Origin: Taeniopygia guttata
Lineage: Eukaryota > Chordata > Aves > Passeriformes > Estrildidae
Direction: 5' to 3'
NCBI RefSeq assembly: GCF_048771995.1
Contig: NC_133063.1
Span: forward strand, 30,223,810-30,287,809
DNA length: 64,000 nt
Numbering within the stretch: position 1 is the first letter of the stretch; each line of letters begins with the position of its first letter. Positions 1 to 13,100 of the stretch are shown here, piece by piece. The translations under genes were made by a program, and so were the position numbers. The notes beneath the pieces were generated by a model. It had not been told where the DNA came from. It saw nothing but the letters and a program-made list of their open reading frames with translations, and made no database searches.

Positions 1-869
1 AAGATGGAGATTTTGATTGAAATGATAATGAGGACCATCCAGATTCATCATTCATTTCAGTTCAAAATCTAAAGGCTTTAGTCCAATAGATAAACACTTG
101 ACAACCACAGAAGAATGAGACCCATAGCCTTTATCCTTTAAAAATAAGAAAACAGCTTTCATTACAAGTCAATAAATGCATTCTGCAAGGTGAACTCTGC
201 ATGTGCCTTATAGCAGAATTTATAATATTAAACTAAATACTTGTGAACAAAGAAGTCTTTCAGTACGCAATATCATGAGCAACACCAGTTAATCCAATCT
301 CAGTTTCAAAAAGGAGAAAAGGGTTTCTGGAACACAATCTACTGGTGTTTTCTAATAAGAAGCCCAAATGAGTGTAAAATGCATGAATATCTGGACCATG
401 CTAAATGAAAACAATGTTGCATAAACAAAAAATAAGTAAAAGTTTTCTTTCTCTGTTTCATGTCTGTACTACAGAGAAATCAATATTCTTGACACAAGTA
501 CATTAATGTAATTGATAAAATGTTTAGCTGTCATATTTCTCCATATGTGTAACTTAGAACTGATGCAGCTTTTCTACAATAAAACAATAAAAGCTAGGTT
601 CTGCCACAATTTTGGTGACTTGGTGAGTTCTAGGGCTCTCTGCAGAGTTCCTTTCATCAATGTCTGTATATTGGTGAGCCAAAAATTCACATAGTAATAT
701 AGTGTTTCTTCTATGACAATTACCACAGCAGGCAAAATTCAGTGTCCAGTGAAGAACTAGAGATTATCCTAATTTCACATCTGATGCATTAAGACCAATG
801 GGTGCAGGTAGAAATCACCATTCAGATAATTTCTCATACTATTTAGAAAAATATTAAAGCTGTAGACAT
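1..869. other. intergenic, nothing recognised
   Basis: AT-rich sequence with frequent stops in all frames. I see no exon with plausible splice sites, no RNA gene and no recognisable repeat. The only open frame over 60 codons (512-694) matches no family I know and has no supporting context. Confidence 0.6.
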
Positions 870-1008
870 TCCAACCCTGGAATTTTATCAAAGACAGGCT
901 GAGCAACCTGGTCTAGTGGAAGGCATCCCTTCCCAGGAGGTTTGGAACTAAGTGATCTTTAAGGTCTCTTCCAACCCAAATCATTTGGTGATTCTGTATT
1001 TCTAGTAT
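870..1008 (+). mobile_element. CR1 LINE, 3'-end fragment
   Basis: The stretch contains the conserved end of the avian CR1 3' region in sense orientation: a 'GAGCAACCTGGTCTAGTGGAAGG' -like block near 901-923, then 'AAGGTCTCTTCCAACCCAAA' (961-980), then the terminal imperfect repeat of the ATTCTRTGA type near 985-1003. CR1 copies are usually 5'-truncated and end in this short repeat instead of poly-A, as seen here. The copy is diverged and carries no coding part. Confidence 0.85.
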
Positions 1009-3000
1009 TTATTTCAAGAAATTTATATAACTTCTCGAAACTAGTAAATAAGTCCGGTTCAGCAAAACATGCTGACAAGGCAGTCAGCTAGGGATGACTC
1101 AAATATCTACTAGTCTTATTTGTATCGTGTGACATTCCTGAGAGCATACCAGCTGTCAAAATTGTATTGTGCTTTGTACCATATCAACTTCTCCATGCAG
1201 AAAACTACAATGCATTTAGAAACTAGCATAATGCTGAAGAAAATGTCAAATGCAATAAATTTCTAGAAGTTTTACTTTACTAGCAAATTAAGCAAAACCT
1301 CATTAACTTCCTTTAATTCTCAAATAATAGAATGCATACTCATGGTTAGAAGAAGTGTTTTCCACTATGAATAAAGAAACAGAACATCTAATAACAAAAT
1401 AACCTATGAAATAACCTACTTGAATAAAATGGTGCCTACTTGCCACCTCATAAAACCCTTTTTAATCACACTACATTGATTTTGATACTGTTATTTATGT
1501 GGAATCAATATTAAGCCTAGAGAAGGATGTTTAAGACAATAAGATTTTAAAATAAAGAGTAGTTTCTTTCGAATCATGACATTCTGATAGAATTAAAAAA
1601 TGAACTTCGTATTTGTGTTTAATGGAAGCTGAACCACATATTAATTTTCATTGTGGCGTATGAATTTAACTATCCAATTCACTGGGATACTTACACAGGG
1701 ACTACAATGTGTAGGAAGGTGTAGTTTTGTGGTTGTCACTCAAAAGCAAATGCTTGTGCAATTCATATCTCAGCATGTATTCTTGATAATCTCTTGGTAC
1801 CCAAAGGTGCCCATTGTGGCTCCAAGAGCACCTCCCTCCCCCTATCTCCACTGCAGTTTAGATCTGCTTCATTATTATTGGCTGGGGGAGGGAGACAGGA
1901 AAGAGAGCCACGTGTTCTGTCAAATTTCAGTCCCTTTCCTGCATAACATTGGCAAGGATTGGCTCAGCAACTCCAGGATCTTCCTAAATACAGACATTTC
2001 TGAGCTGCTAATAGTGCAATATAGAGAGGTAAATAACCTTCTTCATCTTGAGAGTGGCTGTGAAATAAAGTGCACCACTGCACATTATTTTTTCTAGTGC
2101 CCAGGCTAACTTTCATTGGAACAATGAAAAAAAAAATCTCTAAAAAAATGTTACATTAGAAAATGAGGTAGAAAGACATCTGCCTGGGACTTTATACATT
2201 CTTATCTTCTGTCTTTGGTCCTCTGTGATCTATCATATTCTAATTTTATTTTCCTTATCCAATACTGCTATTGTAAAGATCAGCCCCATGTTAAAAAACA
2301 ATCACCTCTGTTTTCTTGGACAATAGGAGAAAGTTAAAGTAACTGAACTGGAGCAAAGACCCACCTAGCCGCTTTTAAAAAATGGATGGATTAAGAAAGT
2401 TACTAGAATACCACAAACTTATTTTTCCCAGTCCTTTGAAGTTTTTGGACTACCTGTCCCAATACTCACACAACATTGTCTTTTATAGCTCTCACAGAAC
2501 TGATCAATAAGCATAAGTGAATTCTCCCTTTAAAAATCAGCATAACACAGCATACTGATCTTGCAAACTACCTGGAAAATTTGTTCCTCCACAATATCCT
2601 GGGATTTCTCAATATTTCATTGTCTTTTCTCTTTGTTTTGTTGTTGGTTTTTTTTTTTTAATAACTTCTGTTGAACAGTTTAATTGTACATCTGCATCAA
2701 AACTGAGCCACTAGCAAAGTATGAAAAAAGCAGGGGGAAAAAAAGGCTGAAAATTCAGTACCAACCAGTCACATTGTGGTAGGTTGCTCTCAGCTACCAG
2801 CCAGGCACCCACACTGCCTACACAGCCTCTTAATCACTTCCCACAAGTAGGAAGGACAAAAATAGAAATAACAAGAGCAAAAAAATCTCATGGATCTTAC
2901 CATCACAGGCAAACAGACTCAGCACTGGGAATTTAACTTAGTATAAAATATTAATTACTGACTGAGGATTGTGAAACAAAAAAAGAAACAATTAAACGCC
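1009..3000. other. intergenic; one unassigned 148-codon frame
   Basis: AT-rich intergenic DNA. A 148-codon plus-strand frame at 1651-2097 is the longest open frame outside low-complexity sequence, but its product resembles no family I know, it shows no domain, and no Kozak-like start or splice context supports it. The rest holds only short A and T runs (for example near 2649-2660 and 2129-2137). Confidence 0.5.
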
Positions 3001-3425
3001 TAAAGAAGACATCTTTCCTCCTCCATTCTCAGTCTCAGCTTCACTCCAGACACCTTCCTCCTCCATTCTCAGTCTCCATATCTCCCATTATCCCTGCAGG
3101 TTATGCTCAGTCTGGTGAGTCAACAGGCAGTGCCACAGGCTGGGGTCGGGGCACAGTGTGCTCTCTCCACCACTTGCTACTCGCTCTTTCCTGCTGCTCC
3201 ATCTTTTGTACTTGCTTCCTCTGCTTCAACATGAAACCTCCAGAGGCTGTATCTCCTTCATGTATGCCTTCAGACTCAACCATGGACATACTCTCTGGTC
3301 TTGCTCTCCCCATCTCTTGGTCTTAATCACCATTTTTGAACTGTATTTTCACAGAGGCACCATACATTTGGCTGATGAGCTCAGCTGGGTCCGATGGTGG
3401 GCCTCCTGTGGGGCCATTTCGTCAT
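3001..3425. repeat. possible old endogenous-retrovirus-derived fragment
   Basis: This block is less AT-rich than its surroundings. The part at 3345-3420 (a CACAGAGGCACCA start, a GCTGATGAGCTCAGC middle and a GGTCCGATGGTGGGCC segment) resembles, from memory, a non-coding stretch common in the 3' part of avian endogenous retroviruses. A 22-bp direct repeat with 40-bp period lies at 3015-3036 and 3055-3076. I see no LTR ends, target duplication or retroviral coding motif, so the assignment is tentative; it could be ordinary unique sequence. Confidence 0.3.
3015..3076. repeat. 22-bp direct repeat, 40-bp period
   Basis: The pyrimidine-rich string TTCCTCCTCCATTCTCAGTC plus two bases occurs identically at 3015-3036 and 3055-3076. 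This looks like a small local duplication. Confidence 0.8.
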
Positions 3426-3430
3426 ACTAA

Positions 3431-6400
3431 TACTCATTTGCAGCAATTCAGATTACTAAATAAACAACTAACCAGTATCTGATGCATCATATTAATATTG
3501 CATCTAATATTAATATCTAATTTATGTATATTAATATCTGATTTACTGTAGGCAGACTAGACCTCAGGAAACACAGAACAAATTACTGAAGGCCTATTTA
3601 GTGGACTAAGTTGGTGATCAATATCTTGAAACAAGTTTAATACGCTTCAATGCAACAAAAGTTGAGAGTCTGACAAGCTTTTCAATTGCATTTGGGTTGT
3701 TGTTACTTAAAGGTCACTGAAGTCCAGTATTGGTCTTTATCATGACATCTTCACTTGTCAGGATAATCATAGTATTTCCATGACTTAGTATAGAAACTTT
3801 GGATAACAACTATTATTACATGCTTTTCCATGCACCATCTCTTCAGGGAAACACAGACAATTGTCAGCCTCCTCACCTCAAAGATGATGTATATTTTAAA
3901 GTAGAAAACTGTACAGAATATTATCAACTGCTGTCACATATTATGGGATATTTTTATACCCTGGACTACCTATTGGATTATTCTAATAATTTCTTATCCT
4001 ATACCTCAAAGCTGAAGGAAAATTGACTACATTATCACAGTATTAACAAGGCTTTGGCACAAAACAACAGGACAGATTCAACTTCCTAAGAGTGCAGTGC
4101 AGTGTATTACCTATTGTAAATTAAATAACTACTGTCTCATAAATAAGTATTAATCTTAGTGTCAGCTTATCAAAATTCTACATACACAGATAACATTATT
4201 GTAAGAAAATTAAAAATAAATATTAAAAAAAAAAGTTAAAAGACAGTTTTCCACCAGTTTCTTTAAAAACATTAAAATACTATATTTAAATTACTGATAA
4301 GATTTACTATATATGGACATTCAAATACTTTTATGGAGACAGTTGCCTCTTTTCCTGAAGCAAATTTTCCCGATCTCTAAAATTATTTAACAAATAGTAG
4401 CACCAGACATAGCAAGCCAATATGTATTTATGGCTTAAAAGATGTCCAGATAGTGGAATGGTCAAATTATTCATCAGGAAAAAAGTATCATATTTTAGAT
4501 GCTACAAAACTAACAAATTAAAGAATCAAAATACAAATTGATTTTAAAATAATTTTAAAATAACCTATTTGTCATCAGGAAATCCCTTAGCCTCAATTAG
4601 TATACAAATCTCATGTCTTACAGAGACTGATTTTGGAAACGATGGCAAAGGCACGCTTCCTGCTTACTCAGTGCACGGATTATTCAAGAAAGAGGACATC
4701 TACAATTCTAAATCATCTGTAGTCACCATCGTAACATGCCTATCTTTAGAGCAAACATCATTCTTACAGTGTTTACATTTATCAAAAAACCTGATCTCTA
4801 TGAACCTAACCTTACATGACAGCATCTTCTCTCCATCCTCCATATTTCCTGTCCCAATCTTTTATTTAACATGGACCCAAAGACTACCTTGATACATATA
4901 TCTTGGCTATAGCGAGCCCTAGTTGCTTTCAGAATATAAAATTGATTGTTTTACTCTTGTTGCACTGGGACCATACTAGACCCTTGTGGGCCAGCACATT
5001 TGGTCAACATTTTTTGTTAAGATTGTTCTGAAGGAAAGTAGCTATTCTTTTCCTCTCCAATAACAAATCATTACAAGGATGTCTTAAGCAGGCATTCTGA
5101 AGCACCAAACCAGGTTCTAATCTTCCAGCTGACATTTTCATAAGCCCATTTTCGCGATGTTTGATCTGTCTTCAAACAGAGCTTTTCTCAGGGAGCCCAC
5201 CAAAGCAGCTACCCACAAAACACCTAAACCCACAGAGCTGATCAAGCCCAGAGTTGAAAAGTAAAATCTAAGCAATTTAGCACAATACCTGAAAAATGAG
5301 ATTATTTACTTTTAAAACTATGATCTCCAAAATGTACATCTTGCAATTGTTAGTTGTTTTTTTTTAATTACATATGTTGTTGCATGAACACATCCGTCTC
5401 ACGCAAAGCAAGAAATACCTTTCCACATTCTGATTCCAATGTCTTTCCTCTTCCTTAAATTACAATATCCTTCTGCCTCTCAGACTTTTTAAGTCTACAT
5501 CACATTCTTTCATAATCTGATCCAATGAAGGACCACTCCGTAGCCTGTTTTTTTTCCTTTGTTTTGAATGCTTTTGCTGCTTTGTCAGCAGAAAAAAATG
5601 TCAAAATACATATGTTCTTACCAAGATAAATTACGTTCTATTTTAGGTTGTAAAATAAATCTTAAATCCAAATCTAAAGAAAGGACTAGGGAGAAAAAAG
5701 TATATGAGAAAAAAAATTAATCTTGAAAGTATTAGAATTATCTTTTTTGGTTAGATAAAATACAGAGATAGATACACATATTTATATGTGCAATCTATAT
5801 AATTTAGTTACTCCCTACTTTTTTGCATAATTTTCTGAAAGGTATTTGCATTCACAACTTCAATTTTCTGTTTCATTTCAACACTCTTTTTATTTTTAAT
5901 GAGGGAAAACTTTTTTCATCAACTGCTTAAATTTTTAATTTGAGTAAATGAGAAAAGGAAGTCTTAAAACAGTCTGAATAAGCACTTCCTCCTTGCTCTC
6001 TTACGAGGTCAGACACATCAAACTATCAAGGTTTTCAAGTTCTATAGCAGCGTGCTAGTTTTTAAATACATTTCCAGTTATAACAACATTTTTTGTCCTT
6101 CTAAATGTATGCTTACTGTCCATAGTATCTCCATGAAGCAAGCTAGCAAATATAATCAACAATGCAAGATTAGCAAAATATTTAATTTCTTATCACTTTA
6201 ATATAACTATTATGGTGCTCTAAAGTTTTGTAAGTGTTTCATGAAAAAAACTTCACACTTGAAAGTCATCTTTTACTGCTATATACTATAAGAAACAGTC
6301 ATAAATATGAGCTAGTGGGTGAAATGTTAAAGAGGAAATACACTAAATAAATTCATAGCACATTTCATCTTCTCAGGGAAAATCAAATTGTCCTGGAAAA

Positions 6401-8471
6401 ACATGAAACATGGCAAGAAGTAAATTGTTCTACATTGCCTTTGACACAAGTACTGAAAAAATACACAATACTGAGTATTTTGATTACTGATGATGAACTA
6501 TCTTTAGACCATGAGCAAGATTTTATTTCAGTGTAGCACCAGTTACACTGAAAGCTTAAATCTACATCAGCAATTGGATGCAAGAGCTGCTCTGATTTCA
6601 TGAGTGTCCAATAATTTACATGACAGAAAGGCATATTAAAATTAAGACAGCGTTCATCCAAAGATGAATGAAAATATTAAGAAAACTTTACAGCTATTTG
6701 CTCTGTCTTTATGTCATAAAATCTTCCTGCATATAATGTAGGTTTACATAGTAAGGCGTTTAGAAATCTTACAGTACTTTTCCGAAGTTATTTCACTATG
6801 CCTTTTGGTCCACCATATCTTAGGTCCATTTGACTAAATCATAATTTCACAGAGGAAAACTATTTCAGATGACCACTAAGTCATGACTGCAAGATCCCTA
6901 TCTCTTTTATTATGCCTCTTGCACAGAGAACTTCATCCTCCTATTTTCTGTTGGCCTTTCTGTCAATGCTTTAACCCGCATGCAAAAATTGTACTTTGCC
7001 ACATTTTGTTAATCTGTCAATACGTCAACCTGTTACAAGCAATTGTTTTAGTAAACCAACATTCTCAGGGCAGTATTTAGGCATCTATTTGGTCATGAAA
7101 ATGTTTCATCACCAACTCAGGATGTTGAGATTCAGTGAGAGACAAGACATAGACTCTTCAAAGGAAGACAGACATTGAACTCTAGAGGATGTAATTGTCT
7201 TTGATTTTTGCCCCAAAGTTCAGTTTCTAAATGTAAGGCTCTGGTATACCAGAAAGGGTGAGAATAAGGCCTTTTGAAGGAGATCTACAAATGTGTTGGC
7301 AGCATTTTTTACGTGCTGAATTAGTTAGAAATGACAAGAGTCTTTTAAGCCTACTGTGGATATACCATCATAAATCTTTCTCCAGAAACAGGCAAGGAAT
7401 TTTATTCCATCTCTTCTAAAATGTTTTTTAAAGTCCTTCAACTTGTCTTAATAGTTCAATATATTTGGCCACCTTCTTGCATTCAAACTACCCAGGAAAT
7501 ATGCCTGAATGCCCACAACAGTTCAGCTACTCTGAAACATCATTTTCAAGAGATAATAAATAAAAACAAAATAAATTAAAAAAAAATCTTCATGCATTAT
7601 CAATTTCACTAGTAGAAATATTGATTATGTAGTCCAGAACAGGAATAGATGCCTTTCATTTCATAACCTGATTAGCCACAGTAGAGTGCTAAATGAATCT
7701 GAGACGCATCTTTCCCAAAGGTATGGTGGATGATATTTCTGGGAACAGTGTGGAGAATTGTGTAGAGTGTACACAAAACCTCCTTATTACTGGATGGATT
7801 CTCTATTCCTTCCAATAAATGCCAGTTTTAAAAGCCTCAGTGGTTTTTTCCAAATGCTTATCTGCAATTTCACATACTGGTAGCCAAAGAGCCTATCTTC
7901 CTAAACTTCACTCAATTTATTTTCCTCTCTGTGGTATATTTTAAAATCCAGATTATATTTGAGATTAGAGAAGAAATTTAATATTATTTTTGAATAAATG
8001 GAAAATTTACTGTGAGAATTTTTCATAAACGTGTATAAGCTAAAATAGTATGTATGCACTGAGCAATACAAGTTTATAAATTTATATTGTCTATAGGATC
8101 TTCATCTTTTAGAGAAAGACAAACCTTACGCTTAGTACAGAAAAGTTGGGAGCCAGATACTAAAGACTAAAAAAATAGATAAGTGATATCATAAGTGAAT
8201 AGATATTTTTAATTTGCTAAGAGCTTTGTTAAATCAACCTGATAAACTGAGTCCTTCCTAGCAGGGGCACCACTGTCCCACCTGAAGCAGGCTGCCTACT
8301 CGCACACTCTAATGCGTCACTCAGCTGGCGGCGTGGCAGTGATCATGACCAGGATCCTTAGGGTTATATGACATCTAGGCTTTAGCTCCTGTGTTTCTCT
8401 ACTTTATTAGAAATTACCATAAATGCAAAGAAAATCACCATTAGTCAGTATGCCTATGATTAATAAAGTGA
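3431..8471. other. intergenic, nothing recognised
   Basis: Five kilobases of AT-rich DNA without a recognisable gene, RNA or mobile element. Around 3490-3540 a short AT motif (TAATATTAATATCT-like) is repeated. Short open frames (for example 4569-4892 plus and 6383-6661 minus) have no recognisable domain and are compatible with chance. Confidence 0.5.
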
Positions 8472-8544
8472 ATATATATATATATACATATACACACATA
8501 TATACACATACATACATACATACATATCTCCCCCTCTCTCTCTC
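8472..8544. repeat. compound microsatellite (TA)n/(CA)n/(CATA)n/(CT)n
   Basis: Alternating TA dinucleotides pass into ACAC/ATAC and a run of CATA tetranucleotides, then end in a short CT-rich tract. It is imperfect, so probably only moderately variable between individuals. Confidence 0.9.
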
Positions 8545-10044
8545 AAGCTATTAAAATTTTTATATGTACTCAATAGTACAGCAACAATAAATTACAACAA
8601 CACTTAATAATAGCATTAACCAGCAGACCTATACAGGCTACTACAAAATTACCACCATTACAAAAATTTTATCCATAGTATGAGAGCAGATATAATAAAA
8701 TACTTTTAAGTATGTATATGGTACCAGGCACAGTAAATAGAATCCAGATGGGGCCAAAGCATCTCAAAGGGAAGGGCAAATCAAACTAACCCCAGAAGTG
8801 GACCCAGAGGAGGAGAAATAAATAAAATCATCTCACTTCAAGGTGATGGGAGTCACTGAAACAGACTGACAGAGTTTGGAGCCAGGCAGGCACCCACAGC
8901 AAGTGTCCAGAATCTTAAAAGAGAGGTCATGCAGAGAGCTCAGCCTGTTGGAGAGAAGGAAAACTGCATGTACTAGGAGAAGTTCTCAGAGAGATAAGCA
9001 CTATTCTAAATAAAAATCTGGTTATTTTTTTACCATAGTAGTATAAGAACGTTCAGGACACCAGTATTAAAAGGCATCCAATAGATGTTGTTAATTTAAC
9101 CTCGGACATCCAACCGATAATGACTCTTTTCTAACTTCTCAGACAAATTTTTGAATTTCCAGACTGTTTTCCTGCTTTTGCAGTTTAGAATAACCAATGT
9201 CAGCTGCTGCTCCTTTGTTAGGACACTTCCACATTTCCAGGTGATAAGTATGGTTCTTATTCATGGTGTCTCATAATGTATCCAGTTTCCAGGCATATAA
9301 CTGATAGAAACTGACAAATAGGACTAAATTGGTGGTGAAGAACAAATAGGTTAGAATCAAACTTAGCTTTCTCCCAGCTGTGTTCACTCTGCCTTGTTAG
9401 GTAGAGTAAATGCAGTAAATCTTACTTTTATAACTGAAGCCAGCAGATATGTTGCTGAATACAAAAAAGGCACAATTGTTGAATAAAAAAGCCTCTGTCT
9501 TATAATCGCTTTTCACAGTAGTGACACATGCTAAGCACAGAAAGAGAACTTAAGGGGTTTCTAGTGAAAGTTAGCCATGAAGGGCACTGAACTTCAAGGG
9601 TGTGTTTGCAAACTCAAAGATAGTACAAACAGGACTCAGGAATAGTCTGGGAGTTTTAGATCTGAACCCAAAGCAAAACCTGGCTTTTGACACTTCTCTT
9701 TCATCTACGCCTCTCATTTGTGGTTCTTCATATAAATGAGTGCACTAAGAGAGGGTTTCTCAGCAGGAAATCTTCCAGGTAGACCATAAAATACAGTTCT
9801 GTTTCTCCACAGTAAGTTCCCATTATGGAAAATGCAGCAGTGTAAAATGAAAAAGTGCCTTCTAGAAAAGGCCTAATACATAAAGGAACAAACAGTAAAG
9901 CTAGAAAAAGTCAGCTATGCAGAAAGAATGAGACCATATGAGGAAAATGGCCAACAATAAATCAGTAACAGGTGCTGCAACTGGAATTAAAAGTGCAGCC
10001 CTCTATGCAATGTGTCAACAACCAGACAGCCAAATTTGGCAGCT
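8545..10044. other. intergenic, nothing recognised
   Basis: No gene or mobile element recognised. The part at about 8745-8960 is purine-rich and less AT-rich than the flanks but shows no motif that I can assign. Confidence 0.5.
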
Positions 10045-10104
10045 TAGACCAGATAACCCATTGTAGCCCCTCCCAACCTTACCCATTCTGTGACTCTGTG
10101 ATTC
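10045..10104 (+). mobile_element. CR1 LINE, terminal 3' fragment
   Basis: Sense-strand CR1 terminus: a diverged 'TTGTAGCCCCTCCCAACCTT' block (10061-10080) followed by two copies of the terminal octamer-like repeat (ATTCTGTGA, CTCTGTGA) ending near 10104. It is very short, and the upstream part is too diverged for me to place the 5' end. Confidence 0.75.
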
Positions 10105-13100
10105 ACGAGCAACTAAGATTCTTGTTTGCAAGCAGGAAAACCAAGTATGACTTGAGCCCAAAGGAGGCATACCAGGTGTAGCAAATAAACAAAAATAAAT
10201 TACTGCATAAGATGTGAAAATTTCATTTACAGACAGAGAAGGAAAATATCTGATTTCATATAACACTACCAGTAGCTTTTTCTTCTTTTGTAAATACTGG
10301 TGTGGGGAATCAATTGAACATTTGAAGATGTCAAAATGGCTGTAGCTGTAAGAAGTACAACTATCTGACTTGCTGATAAAGTCCCTTCATTATTGCCATA
10401 CAAAGGAGAAGGAAATTTCAAAATTCTCAATAATTTCTTAAATAATTTGGCTGTCTCATAGAACAACTGCATGTATTTTCTTTAAACTTCTGTGACTTTC
10501 ACAGTACTTAATTAAAAAAAAAATCACAAGGATCAACAGAGTTTTACATATGCACAGATTAATTCCCTGGACATCTAAATTCCCTTAAATGATACATAGA
10601 AAAGCATAATTTATGAAAGAAAAATACTACTTAATTCAGATGCAATGGTTTAGAGACTCAGCAAAATTCTAGTAGAAGGGCTGTAGAAGCAAAAATAGAT
10701 TTTCTTCCTCTGCAAACCTACCAAGCAAAAAATCAATGAAGAAGTACCATGCCAATGCAGTTTCCCTCATATAATTATAAATTTTGAGGACATTTTCACT
10801 GCTGTAAAATAGTAGTTCTTATATTTCCTAAATAAATACTCTTAGGCCATATGGTTTGATCAATCTTCTTACAGTTTCAAAAAAACAACTTCCATAACAC
10901 TATCTTTTTCTCTGAGTTCCACTTTTATCAATACTATGTGTACCTAGAGACAAAGGACATGTATGTACACATATCTTCCTCCATACTAAAAAAAAACTGT
11001 TAGGTGTGTAATGTAAAAGGAAACATAAAGCTCTAATATTCATAGTGCAATGCTCATAATCCATTAGAAGGCTGCTGTCATGCTCATTATATAAGAAAGT
11101 AAATTTTATTTCAAACTAAACCTTTTTCCTTAACTGTGAAGACAACCAAAACAATTGATGCTGCATCTTATTTTCAGCAGATGAAAGAAAATAGCCAAGT
11201 CATTTGAACTCTTTTCCTGCAGTCTCTGATGGGTTTTTTGCCAGAAGCTTTAAAGACTTTTTGCTTATGCAGCAAAGGGTGGACTTTTGTTACAGCTAAA
11301 TTTTGATATTAAAATCTTTGCAAAAACCCAGGATTTTTTTATGCATGACCCTGTTCTTAAAGGTTCTGGTGAAAGAAACAGGAGATGGAGTTTCATAATT
11401 GGTATTAAATTCATCCAAATAGCAAAAGTAAATAATCACAATGTTTTTAAATTTATCCTAATCAATTCCTCCAGAAACCTATTAGAATTCTTGTCAGATT
11501 TAAAAATAATTAAAGTCAGCTTTGTTACTAACACAGCTGACTGAAAAAACATTGTTTAAATCTTAATCTGGTGCTTATTCAGACACTTCAGACTTTCTAC
11601 TTGCAGTAGCCTTTCATTTCAACAAAAACAACAACAACAACAAAAAAAAAAAGGCAAATAAACGTTTCCTCTATTTTGCTGCATTTTCTCATTTTCCATG
11701 ATGGCAACTTTGGCATTAACTTCTGTGTTTCAATAAGCATCATAAATTAAGTAGCAAATACATTCTTGTGTGCAAAAGTCCATGGATTAAATCCATCATA
11801 TTTTAATTTAAACAGAGATTATGAGAATTTAAGTCAACTGTCAGAGGAATGTATTCTGTGAAGTAAATATTCCCTAAAACAGTTGATCTCAAAACAGTGA
11901 GGTAAAGCCACTCATGCCAATAAGCTTATTTTTTCACCCTGCAGGGAAGGGGAAAAAAAAACAGTGTTTTCCAGCAGAACAAATTTTACTGACCCTGTAA
12001 ATTTAGGCTTCATCCCTACAGACTTTGGTTTTCCTTTTTTGTTTCGTTACATACAAATCCGAAACATATTTGCCTTTCACATGCTTATCAGATTTGAGCA
12101 TTGAACTGGAATTTAATGATGCTTACAATAACAAAAAAAGCCCATCTCCCTATTGCTTTGTAAGGCTATCAACCTTTTAAAACACAGTCCATCAACATAC
12201 CTTAAATGAAATAAAATCAGGCATTTCTACTGGGTATTGCTCAGTGCATCTGGGTAAAATTCACCATCTTTCCTGTGAGAAAGAAAGGAGCAAGAAGATT
12301 TTATGTTAAAGTAGAAAAAAAAATTCAGAAAGCTGGACAATAAAGAAGTAAACTAAAGCAAAAAATGGTATTTTATCATACCGAAATAAGGTAACATTTA
12401 GTGGTGAAAAGAAACTGCCTTGGCTTAACATTTCGTCTGTATCAAAAATTTGGTAATGAATCTATAGGATTTTAACCATTATTTTTATTTAAGAGAATCA
12501 GTTTATGAGCACACAGTGATTGTTACTAGAAGCTTTTTATACATCAGCTGCTGTTCATATTTTTTTTCAAGGAGGATGTTACCATGTTGTGAATGCAGAT
12601 GAAGTAACAGCACATCCATGATTTCATACCACCAGCCACAAATAGTCATCCGTATGACTAATAAGGCTCTTTACCCCTGAAAATTTTCTGACACTGTGTG
12701 CAGATTCAGAGTGCTCGTGCAAAAGACAAAAATTCACTTTTTCACTGAAAGAGTAATTTCTTTCCTGTTTAGGCACACCACATTACTGCTGCTTCTCAAC
12801 GGCCTCTGTTTTTCCACATGGCAGAGTGGAGGAGATGGCACAACTGTGACTGTTCCTGAGCTGCCTTCAATATTCAGTATGCAAACAGATTTCATCAAAA
12901 CCTGTAGTAGAGAGTAATAAGATTAACCACTTCCAAAGACGTAGAAAAAAATATTTTAAAAAATGTATTTAATTCTCCAAATGGGTAAGTGGACATAAAA
13001 ACATCTACCTATGAAAATAATATTATAACAAAGGAATTGCAAAATCTTTTTTAAAGTATCATTATGGGCAAGTTGCCAACATATAAGTTGTGGTGCATCA

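Noticed and set aside
12772..12880. Possible exon after a TTTCCTGTTTAG acceptor
   Set aside because: The frame encodes nothing recognisable and no partner exons were seen; acceptor-like strings are common in AT-rich DNA.
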